Source of the DNA: JACMOY01 sp038322575
Lineage (GTDB): Bacteria > Actinomycetota > Actinomycetes > Actinomycetales > Angustibacteraceae
Direction of reading: 5' to 3'
Assembly (NCBI GenBank): GCA_038322575.1
Contig: JBBQGB010000095.1
Span: 1-8,906, forward strand
DNA length: 8,906 nt
The notes beneath the pieces were generated by a model that saw only the letters and a program-made list of their open reading frames with translations, was not told where the DNA came from and made no database searches. Shown here piece after piece: positions 1-8,307 of this stretch; position 1 is the stretch's first letter; each line of letters begins with the position of its first letter. Both the position numbers and the translations under genes were made by a program.

Positions 1-219
1 CGCGCGCTGACGGACCGTCACCGCCTGGCCGGCGTGTCGGTGCCGACGTACCTGCTAATCGCCACGGCGTCCACGTGCTGGCTGACGTACGGGGTCCTGC
101 GGCACGACCCCCTGATCAGCGCCCCGCACGTCCTGCTGCTACCGAGCGCCCTGGTCGTCGCGTTCCTGGCCCACCGCAGTCGGTCCCACAGCGAGCGATT
201 GGTACCGCCGATCTCCTGA
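1..219 (+). CDS. SemiSWEET/PQ-loop-like small membrane transporter, 3' part only
   Basis: The frame is open from the first base of the window to the TGA at 217-219, giving 72 residues; the true start lies outside the window. A GTG at position 34 could start a 61-residue product, but that would cut into the fold, so I treat the gene as truncated by the window edge. Two hydrophobic segments are visible, PTYLLIATASTCWLTYGVL and roughly PHVLLLPSALVVAFLA, followed by a short basic, polar tail. The GVS...W..YG pattern in the first segment followed by a Pro-led second helix matches TM2 and TM3 of SemiSWEET sugar transporters, which have three helices in about 90 residues and act as dimers in the membrane. 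The PQ motif of TM1 is outside the window. The Asn usual in the third helix appears replaced by His (SAPHV). Substrate cannot be told. It could also be another small membrane protein of similar topology. Confidence 0.55.
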   Translation, partial: RALTDRHRLAGVSVPTYLLIATASTCWLTYGVLRHDPLISAPHVLLLPSALVVAFLAHRSRSHSERLVPPIS

Positions 220-247
220 CACTCGTCAGTGGCGTCGACGAGTCAGG
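215..247. terminator. Hairpin at the 3' end of the transporter gene
   Basis: Left arm CCTGAC (215-220), a two-base bulge, and TCGTC (223-227) pair with GACGA (237-241) and GTCAGG (242-247) across a 9-base loop, giving 11 base pairs. It overlaps the TGA stop codon of the transporter gene, a common place for a terminator. No T-run follows on either strand, so this would be the U-tract-less type often proposed in high-GC actinobacteria. It could also end the decayed minus-strand gene arriving from the other side. Confidence 0.4.
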
Positions 248-598
248 ACCGGGTGTGAATGGAGCCGCTTCGGTGACGTGGCGGGGGTCTCCATGCAGGT
301 CGACGACCCGCACCAGGACGGCGTGGAACTCGTTGTGCAACAAGGAGACCGAGTCCATCGGTTCGGTGGGGTGCGGGGTTCGACGCCAGTGCTCGACGTA
401 GCTGCCGTCACTCCCGATCTCGACCATCGATCGCCGTCGAGATCCAGGCGCCCCTGGTCAGGGGTGCCCGTTGGCGGCAGGAGGTCGATCGTGCGCAACC
501 ACCGGGCGTCCCGCCCGTTCGCGACCAGTAAAGTCGTTGCGCCAGAACAGGTCCAGGAGGTCTGGACTGTCGGTGGTGGCCGCTAGCGTGTGAGACAT
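226..598 (-). pseudogene. Decayed gene of unknown function with reading-frame changes
   Basis: No intact ORF explains this stretch, yet the minus strand looks coding in pieces. An ATG at 598-596 opens a frame reading MSHTLAATTDSPDLLDLFW, which stops at 460-458. From about 530 the next frame reads LLVANGRDARWLRTIDLLPP and continues to LDLDGDRWS. From about 421 the first frame resumes with EIGSDGSYVEHWRR and NEFHAVLVRVVDLHGD. The frames join if one extra base near 533 and one missing base near 421 are corrected. In the two later pieces most codons end in G or C, as in the neighbouring genes, and that bias changes frame abruptly near 421. The repaired protein would be about 115-120 residues; its 3' end is unclear. 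I do not recognise the family and propose no function. Sequencing error rather than decay is possible. Its proposed ATG overlaps, on the opposite strand, the ATG of the DUF222 gene (CATG at 596-599). Confidence 0.42.
584..589 (+). promoter_or_regulatory. -10-like hexamer TAGCGT before the DUF222 gene
   Basis: TAGCGT fits the actinobacterial housekeeping -10 pattern TANNNT and is followed by 7 nt and then the ATG at 597. Transcription would begin at or next to the start codon, giving a leaderless mRNA. No Shine-Dalgarno lies in the usual window. No convincing -35 is seen; a weak CTGGAC sits at 562-567. Confidence 0.45.
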
Positions 599-1874
599 GA
601 ACAGCGCCGGGGCACTGAGCGACACGCTCACGCTGCTGCGCGACGCGGTCTCTTTCTTGCAGTCCGAGGACCTACAAGGGGTCGATTCCGGGTCCCTGCT
701 GACCGATGTCGCGGCGATGCACCGGCTGGTCGACCAGGCCGAGGGCGAGTGGCTGCGGCGGGTCGGTGAGGTCCACGCCCGCGGCGCCGCGCAGGTCGTC
801 GGGGCGGGGTCGACGAAGGCGTTCCTGCGTGGGACGTGCCTCGTCTCACCGTCGGAGGCATCTCGGGCGGTGGACACCGCGGCCGCGCTGCGAACCACGT
901 GCCCGGCTACCGCCAAGGCGCTGGGGAACGGACAGATTGGCATCGGGCAGGCGCAGGTCATCGCGAAGGTCATCACCGACCTTCCGTCGGCTCTGCCCGA
1001 GGACGTGCGGGTTGCCGGTGAGGCCACCCTGGTGGCGCACGCGGCGGCGTTGACCCCGGCCGAGCTGGCCCGGGCGGGCCGGTACTTCGCCTGCCACGTG
1101 GACCCGCACGGGGTGGCCCGGGACGAGGCGGAGCAGCGCGAGCGGGCGGGGATCACGTTCGCCTCGACCTTGTACGGGGCGGGGATCGCCCGCGGTGACC
1201 TGGACCCGGAGTCCCTGGCCGTGATCTGCGCAGCGCTCGAACCCCTCTCCGGGCCACGGCCGCCGACCCCGGACGGGCTCATCGACGGCCGCACAGCGGC
1301 ACGGCGACGCCTGGACGCCTTGGTGGAGGTGAGCCGCCACTACCTGGATTGCCAGCAACCTGCCGACGTCCGCCGCCCGGGGGCGCACATCACGGTGGTC
1401 ACGGGAGCGGGCACCTTGGCCGGCGAGCCAGGTGGGTCGTCCCTGGACTGGGGTGGGGTGGTCTCCGGAGAGACGACCCGCCGGCTGGCGTGCGACGCCA
1501 CGATCACCCCCGTGACCGTCAGCCCTCAGGGCCAGGTCCTCGACGTCGGACGGCGCACCCGCGTCGTGGGCTCCGGGATGTGGGCGGCCCTGGTGGTGCG
1601 TGACCGGTGCTGCGCGTTCCCCGGCTGCGACACCCCGACCAGCCGCTGCGACGCCCACCACATCACGCACTGGGCCGACGGCGGCCCCACCGCCTTGACG
1701 AACCTGGTGCTGCTGTGCCGGTTCCACCACCAACGCGTCCTGCACGACGACCAGCACCACGACCGATGGCGAGTCCGGATCGACGAACCCACCGGCCGAC
1801 CCGTCTTCGACCCACCTACCTGGACGGGACGTCGAGGAGTCCCTCTGCCACCGCTGTGGTCACCCGACGGGTGA
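597..1874 (+). CDS. DUF222 and HNH endonuclease domain protein (13E12 repeat family)
   Basis: The protein has 425 residues. The ATG is fixed by an in-frame TGA immediately upstream (591-593). The helical DUF222 region covers roughly residues 15-320 and the HNH nuclease module about 335-390. In that module CAFPGC (339-344), CDAHHITHWADGG (351-363), N369 and CRFHH (374-378) form a Cys/His metal site with the His-Asn-His core: H354/H355, N369, H378. HNH proteins cut DNA with one metal ion. The biological role of the actinobacterial DUF222/HNH family is not settled; it occurs in many scattered copies per genome, as in the REP13E12-associated proteins of mycobacteria, and is often treated as accessory or mobile. 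All motif residues are present, so it is probably intact. Codon use resembles the neighbours. It is convergent with the metallo-hydrolase gene, separated by a strong hairpin. Its predicted leaderless promoter lies inside the decayed minus-strand gene. Confidence 0.9.
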   Translation: MNSAGALSDTLTLLRDAVSFLQSEDLQGVDSGSLLTDVAAMHRLVDQAEGEWLRRVGEVHARGAAQVVGAGSTKAFLRGTCLVSPSEASRAVDTAAALRTTCPATAKALGNGQIGIGQAQVIAKVITDLPSALPEDVRVAGEATLVAHAAALTPAELARAGRYFACHVDPHGVARDEAEQRERAGITFASTLYGAGIARGDLDPESLAVICAALEPLSGPRPPTPDGLIDGRTAARRRLDALVEVSRHYLDCQQPADVRRPGAHITVVTGAGTLAGEPGGSSLDWGGVVSGETTRRLACDATITPVTVSPQGQVLDVGRRTRVVGSGMWAALVVRDRCCAFPGCDTPTSRCDAHHITHWADGGPTALTNLVLLCRFHHQRVLHDDQHHDRWRVRIDEPTGRPVFDPPTWTGRRGVPLPPLWSPDG

Positions 1875-1882
1875 AGCCCGAC

Positions 1883-1928
1883 GATCGGGGCAACGGGGCG
1901 TCACACCTGACGCGCCGTTGCCCCGATC
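1883..1928. terminator. Long bidirectional hairpin between convergent genes
   Basis: Arms 1883-1903 and 1908-1928 are 21 nt each and pair at 20 of 21 positions (one G:G mismatch, 1897/1914) around the loop CACC. It begins 8 nt after the stop of the DUF222 gene and lies 53 nt beyond the stop of the metallo-hydrolase gene on the other strand, so it can end both transcripts. There is no T-run on either side, as is common for actinobacterial hairpin terminators. The rest of the 1875-1980 gap shows nothing further. Confidence 0.75.
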
Positions 1929-1980
1929 CGGATCGCAAAGGAATCTGGGCGGCTCACTCGTGCCATGAGCCGGAGTGCAG

Positions 1981-2646
1981 TCACCAGCCCCGGGCGCGCC
2001 AGGTCGGCAGGCTCGGACGCTCGGCACCGATCGTGGTGTCCGCGCCGTGGCCCGGGTAGACCCAGGTGTCGTCCGGCAGGACGTCGAACAGCCGGTGCTC
2101 GACGTCGTCGACGAGCGAGGTGAACCGGCCGGCGTCCGACTGGGTGTTGCCGACGCCGCCGGGGAACAGGGAGTCACCGGTGAACACGTGCGGATGCCCG
2201 GCGGGGTCGCGGTGGACCAGGGCCACCGAGCCGGGGGTGTGGCCACGCAGGTGCACGACCTCGAGGGTGATCTCACCGAACGTCACCTCGTCGCCGTGCT
2301 CGAGCAGCTGGCCGACCGGCACGGGCAGCTCACCGGCGTCGGCGGCCCCCGCGGCGGTGCGCGCCCCGGTGTGCTCGACCATCGCGGCCAGCGCGCGGTG
2401 GTGGTCCCAGTGCTGGTGGGTCGTGACGATGACGTCGAGCTCGCCCGAGCCCTCGGCCACCAGCGCCATCAGGCGGGTGGCGTCGTCCGCCGCGTCGACC
2501 AGCAGCTGGCGACCGGTGGCCGCGCAGGTCAGCAGGTAGGCGTTGTTGTCCTGCGGGCCGACGCTCGCCTTGCGGATGACCAGGCCCGACAGCTCGCGGA
2601 CGTCGCTCGGGCCGCCGGGTGTCACGGCGCCGGTGTAGGTGCTCAT
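1981..2646 (-). CDS. Metallo-beta-lactamase-fold hydrolase (glyoxalase II-like)
   Basis: A 221-residue single-domain MBL-fold protein, complete for its type. The metal ligands are all visible: THQHWDHH at 76-83 (H77, H79, D81, H82), H136 in HLRGHTPGS, D158 in FTGDSLFPGG, and H200 in VYPGHG. The GHTPGS, GDSLF and PGHG set is typical of the glyoxalase II branch, which hydrolyses thioesters such as hydroxyacyl-thiol conjugates; in actinomycetes the thiol would more likely be mycothiol than glutathione. The substrate is inferred, not shown. The C-terminal TTIGAERPSLPTWRARGW is a hallmark of a conserved actinobacterial subfamily; from memory, a related gene sits beside uvrA in mycobacteria. No signal peptide is seen, so it should be cytosolic. 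It follows the GH15 gene by 31 nt on the same strand, but TACGCT placed 6 nt before its ATG suggests an additional promoter of its own. Confidence 0.9.
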   Translation of the reverse strand: MSTYTGAVTPGGPSDVRELSGLVIRKASVGPQDNNAYLLTCAATGRQLLVDAADDATRLMALVAEGSGELDVIVTTHQHWDHHRALAAMVEHTGARTAAGAADAGELPVPVGQLLEHGDEVTFGEITLEVVHLRGHTPGSVALVHRDPAGHPHVFTGDSLFPGGVGNTQSDAGRFTSLVDDVEHRLFDVLPDDTWVYPGHGADTTIGAERPSLPTWRARGW

Positions 2647-2652
2647 GCGGCG

Positions 2653-2658
2653 AGCGTA
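2653..2658 (-). promoter_or_regulatory. -10-like hexamer TACGCT before the metallo-hydrolase gene
   Basis: On the minus strand TACGCT is followed by CGCCGC and then ATG (2646-2644). The TANNNT-N6-ATG arrangement predicts a leaderless transcript. No Shine-Dalgarno is present between the GH15 stop codon and this ATG. No clear -35 is seen. Confidence 0.4.
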
Positions 2659-2677
2659 GGCGACGTCGGCGCGGGAC

Positions 2678-4462
2678 TCAGCGGTCGCGGCTGGCCGATC
2701 GGTGGGCGAGCACCGCCCCGACCAGCGCGAGGTGGCTGAAGGCCTGGGGGTAGTTGCCGGCCATGCGGCCCGACACGGGGTCGTACTCCTCGGCGAGCAG
2801 CCCGAGCGGGCCGCCCAGCGCGGTGAGCCGGTCGAGCAGGGCGGCCGACTCGTCGAGGCGGCCGCTGGCGGCGTGCACCTGGGCCAGCCAGAACGAGCAG
2901 GCGAGGAAGGGGTGCTCGCCGGGGGGCAGACCGTCCACGCCGGCCTCGGTGCGGTAGCGCAGCAGCAGCCCGTCGCGGGACAGCTCGCGCTGGATCGTCG
3001 CCACGGTGCTGAGGACCCGCGGGTCGTCGTACGGCAGGAACCCGCAGATCGGGATCTGCAGCAGCGCCGCGTCCACCTGGCCCGCCCCGTAGTACTGCAC
3101 GAACGTGCCCCGATCGGCGTCCCAGCCGTGGGCCAGGACCTCGGCGTGCACCTGGTCGCGCAGCTCGCGCCAGCGATCGACCGGCCCGGGCAGCCCGTGC
3201 CGCTCGACCGCGCGCACAGCCCGGTCGAACGCCGCCCACACCATCACCCGCGAGTGGGTGAAGTGCCGCGGCTCACCCCGGACCTCCCAGATGCCGTTGT
3301 CGGGCTGGTCCCAGTGCGTCGCGAGCCCGTCGACGAGGGTGCGCTGCAGCGGCCAGGCCATGCCGTCGCCGTCCAGCCCCGCCTCACGGGCGTCATCGAG
3401 GGCGATCATCACCTCACCGAGCACGTCGGTCTGGCGCTGGTCGACGGCGCCGTTGCCCACCCGCACCGGCAGCGACCTCTCGTACCCAGGCAGGTGGGTG
3501 AGCTCGCGCTCGGGCAGGTCGCGGCCCCCGTCGACGCCGTACATGATCTGCAGGTCCTCCGGGTCGCCCGCGACGGCGCGCAGCAGCCACTGCTGCCAGG
3601 CCTGGGCCTCGTCCCGGAACCCCGCGGCGATCAGCGACTGCAGCGTCAGCGCGGCGTCGCGCAGCCAGCAGTACCGGTAGTCCCAGTTGCGGCTGCCGCC
3701 GAAGTCCTCGGGCAGCGAGGTGGTGACGGCGGCGACGATGCCGCCCGTCTCGGCGTGGGTGAGCACCCGCAGGACGAGCAGCGAGCGGATCAGGGCCTCG
3801 TGGTAGTCGCCCTCGTGGGTCGTCATCGCCGCCCACTCCTGCCACGACCGAGTCGTCGACCCCAGCCGCTCGCCGGCGTGCAGCGGGTGCGGCACCGGGT
3901 GCCACGAGGGGAACCAGGTGGTCGACCAGAGCAGCTGCTCACCGGCGCCGACGTCGAACACGTCCTCGTGCCGCCCGTCGACGGCGTTGGGCAACCGGCT
4001 GCCGCGCAGCACCAGCAGGTCGGGGCCGGCCACGGCGTGCAGGCCGGGGTGGCCGTGGTGGTCGACGACCCGGTGCACCCACGGGCGCACCTTGCCGTAC
4101 CCGAGCCGCACGACCCACTCGTGCCTCATCCGCACGCTGCCGGCCAGCCCGTTGACCTCGCGCAGCAGGTCGGCGCGACCGTCCCCGGTGGGCATCGCGT
4201 CGACGACCTGCACGACGCCGTCCGCCGTCGTGTACGTCGACTCCAGCACGAACGTGTCACCGACGTACCGGCGGCTGACCGTGTGCTCGCCCTCGGGTGC
4301 GATCAGCCACCGGCCGTTCTCGGGGGTGCCCAGCAGTGCCGCGAAGCACGCGGGGGAGTCGAACCGCGGCAGGCACAGCCAGTCCACCGAGCCGTCGATG
4401 CCGACCAGGGCTGCGGTCGAAAGGTCGCCGAGCACGGCGTAGTCCTCGATCCTGCTCGTCAC
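2678..4462 (-). CDS. Glycoside hydrolase family 15 (glucoamylase/trehalase-like)
   Basis: A 594-residue protein of the usual bacterial GH15 length. The N-terminal beta-sandwich covers about residues 1-215, opening with IEDYAVLGDLSTAALVG and GSVDWLCLPRFDSP as in family members. The (alpha/alpha)6 catalytic barrel covers about 225-590. Visible motifs are NWDYRYCWLRDA (259-270, substrate binding), QIMYGVDGGRDLPE, GNGAVDQRQTDVLGE, GIWEVRG with E393 as likely general acid, and LLAEEYDP with E558 or E559 as likely general base, followed by NYPQAFSHLAL. GH15 enzymes invert the anomeric carbon and release glucose from alpha-glucans. Mycobacterial members of this subgroup act as trehalases, so trehalose turnover is a reasonable guess; the sequence alone does not separate trehalase from glucoamylase. 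No signal peptide is seen, so it is cytosolic. GTG was chosen as start because it begins the conserved N-terminus and no alternative start lies nearby. It is divergent from uvrA, and the metallo-hydrolase gene lies 31 nt downstream. Confidence 0.92.
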   Translation of the reverse strand: MTSRIEDYAVLGDLSTAALVGIDGSVDWLCLPRFDSPACFAALLGTPENGRWLIAPEGEHTVSRRYVGDTFVLESTYTTADGVVQVVDAMPTGDGRADLLREVNGLAGSVRMRHEWVVRLGYGKVRPWVHRVVDHHGHPGLHAVAGPDLLVLRGSRLPNAVDGRHEDVFDVGAGEQLLWSTTWFPSWHPVPHPLHAGERLGSTTRSWQEWAAMTTHEGDYHEALIRSLLVLRVLTHAETGGIVAAVTTSLPEDFGGSRNWDYRYCWLRDAALTLQSLIAAGFRDEAQAWQQWLLRAVAGDPEDLQIMYGVDGGRDLPERELTHLPGYERSLPVRVGNGAVDQRQTDVLGEVMIALDDAREAGLDGDGMAWPLQRTLVDGLATHWDQPDNGIWEVRGEPRHFTHSRVMVWAAFDRAVRAVERHGLPGPVDRWRELRDQVHAEVLAHGWDADRGTFVQYYGAGQVDAALLQIPICGFLPYDDPRVLSTVATIQRELSRDGLLLRYRTEAGVDGLPPGEHPFLACSFWLAQVHAASGRLDESAALLDRLTALGGPLGLLAEEYDPVSGRMAGNYPQAFSHLALVGAVLAHRSASRDR

Positions 4463-4468
4463 GCGACG

Positions 4469-4474
4469 AACCTA
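4469..4474 (-). promoter_or_regulatory. -10-like hexamer TAGGTT before the GH15 gene
   Basis: On the minus strand TAGGTT is followed by CGTCGC and then the GTG start (4462-4460), predicting a leaderless mRNA. A G-run (about 4475-4479) lies immediately upstream of the hexamer but is too far from the GTG to be a good ribosome binding site. No clear -35 is seen. Confidence 0.45.
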
Positions 4475-4494
4475 CCCCCGCCCGTGGCGCGATC

Positions 4495-4531
4495 GGCGCC
4501 CGCGGCGACCGTCGCGGTCGGTGGCGGCGCC
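4495..4531. repeat. Nested inverted repeat in the GH15-uvrA divergent promoter region
   Basis: Outer arms GGCGCC (4495-4500) and GGCGCC (4526-4531) flank inner arms CGACCG (4506-4511) and CGGTCG (4515-4520) around the loop TCG. The outer and inner arms are symmetric, but the bases between them do not pair well. It lies directly upstream of the putative uvrA -10. It could be an operator for a dimeric regulator, or chance in GC-rich DNA. Confidence 0.2.
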
Positions 4532-4537
4532 TAGCAT
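4532..4537 (+). promoter_or_regulatory. -10-like hexamer TAGCAT upstream of uvrA
   Basis: TAGCAT fits TANNNT and would place the transcription start near 4544, leaving a 5' leader of about 60 nt before the GTG at 4604. No -35 resembling TTGAC is seen. I looked for an actinobacterial SOS box (TCGAAC-N4-GTTCGA) in 4463-4603 and saw none, so LexA control is not supported here. Confidence 0.4.
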
Positions 4538-4587
4538 GGAGGCGAGCATCTGGGGGACCTCTCGCCCCATGACAGCACCCCTCACCC

Positions 4588-4592
4588 AGGAG
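4588..4592 (+). promoter_or_regulatory. Ribosome binding site of uvrA
   Basis: AGGAG lies 11 nt before the GTG at 4604 and supports that start over the out-of-frame ATG at 4569. The spacing is on the long side. Confidence 0.5.
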
Positions 4593-4603
4593 CGACCTGC
4601 ATC

Positions 4604-7756
<3,153 letters not shown>

Positions 7757-7801
7757 CCGAGCGCGTGCCGGCACACCCCCGCCCCGAACCCGACCGATCG
7801 C

Positions 7802-7807
7802 AGGAGG
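7802..7807 (+). promoter_or_regulatory. Ribosome binding site of the Rieske gene
   Basis: A full AGGAGG lies 4 nt before the ATG at 7812. This is the strongest Shine-Dalgarno in the window and contrasts with the genes that have none. It suggests translation from a leadered mRNA, probably one shared with uvrA. Confidence 0.7.
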
Positions 7808-7811
7808 CCCC

Positions 7812-8246
7812 ATGACCACGCACCCCGACCCGTCCCGACGCGACGTCCTGCGGGTGGCCGGCACGGCGGGAGCCGCGGCCGTGACGCTGGCCGCGTGCGG
7901 TGGTGGTGAGGACGGCGCGGCCGCCGCGGCACCCAGCGGCTCGGGCACTGCCGCCGGCACGCTGCTGGCCACGGTGGCCGACGTCCCGGTCGGGGGTGGG
8001 GTGATCCTGGTCGACCTCAAGCTGGTGGTCACCCAGCCGACCGCGGGGGAGTTCAAGGCGTTCTCGTCGATCTGCCCGCACCAGGGCTGCGCGGTGAGCG
8101 CGGTGAAGGACGGCTACATCGACTGCATGTGCCACAACAGCCAGTTCTCGGTCGACACCGGGGCGCCGACGCCCGACAGCCCGGCCAAGGCCCCGCTGGC
8201 CCCCCAGCAGGTCACCGTCAAGGGCTCGGACGTCGTCACCGCCTGA
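7812..8246 (+). CDS. Tat-exported Rieske [2Fe-2S] lipoprotein
   Basis: The protein has 144 residues. The N-terminus SRRDVLRVAGTAGAAAVTLAAC holds a twin-arginine pair (R9, R10), a hydrophobic core and a lipobox ending at C29. It should therefore be folded with its cofactor in the cytosol, exported by Tat and anchored by lipid on the outer face of the membrane. A flexible Gly/Ala/Ser stretch (about 30-50) precedes the Rieske domain (about 51-144). The cluster ligands are CPH (C88, H90) and the C105 and H108 of CMCH. C93 and C107 are placed to form the stabilising disulfide of the high-potential Rieske type. The common HGSxF after the second His is HNSQF here. Such proteins carry single electrons; the partner is unknown. 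It is too short and lacks the transmembrane helices for the bc1-complex QcrA subunit. It lies 55 nt after uvrA, and uvrC begins 61 nt downstream with its own likely promoter. Confidence 0.93.
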   Translation: MTTHPDPSRRDVLRVAGTAGAAAVTLAACGGGEDGAAAAAPSGSGTAAGTLLATVADVPVGGGVILVDLKLVVTQPTAGEFKAFSSICPHQGCAVSAVKDGYIDCMCHNSQFSVDTGAPTPDSPAKAPLAPQQVTVKGSDVVTA

Positions 8247-8295
8247 CCCGGCGGCCGGCCCTCGACCTCCGGCGCCGGCTGTCGGTGCCGGCTCC

Positions 8296-8301
8296 TAAAC
8301 T
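8296..8301 (+). promoter_or_regulatory. -10 hexamer TAAACT giving a leaderless uvrC
   Basis: TAAACT is the best -10 match in the window and is followed by GGGGGA and then the GTG start at 8308. The purine run touches the start codon and so is badly placed for a Shine-Dalgarno. Initiation at or next to the GTG is the simpler reading. No clear -35 is visible. Confidence 0.55.
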
Positions 8302-8307
8302 GGGGGA

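Noticed and set aside
458..1294. 278-codon minus-strand frame running from the DUF222 gene into the gap
   Set aside because: The part inside the DUF222 gene is a shadow. Only its end (below position 598) looks coding, and that part is described as the decayed gene.
846..1760. 304-codon minus-strand frame inside the DUF222/HNH gene
   Set aside because: It is an antisense shadow; the plus strand carries the intact HNH motif and the expected codon bias.
1975..2739. 254-codon plus-strand frame across the metallo-hydrolase gene
   Set aside because: It is antisense to a protein with all MBL metal ligands, and its own product shows no domain.
2702..4534. 610-codon open frame on the plus strand across the GH15 gene
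   Set aside because: It is antisense to a gene with every GH15 motif. Its product is low-complexity (Pro/Gln/Val/His/Arg) and it has no ribosome binding site or promoter.
4463..4603. Possible LexA/SOS box upstream of uvrA
   Set aside because: No sequence close to TCGAAC-N4-GTTCGA is present; the single CGAAC at 4466-4470 has no partner half-site.
8274..8292. Hairpin GCCGGC-TGTCGGT-GCCGGC between the Rieske gene and uvrC
   Set aside because: The arms are only 6 bp, GCCGGC is itself a palindrome that is common in this DNA, and no T-run follows. The evidence is too weak to call a terminator.
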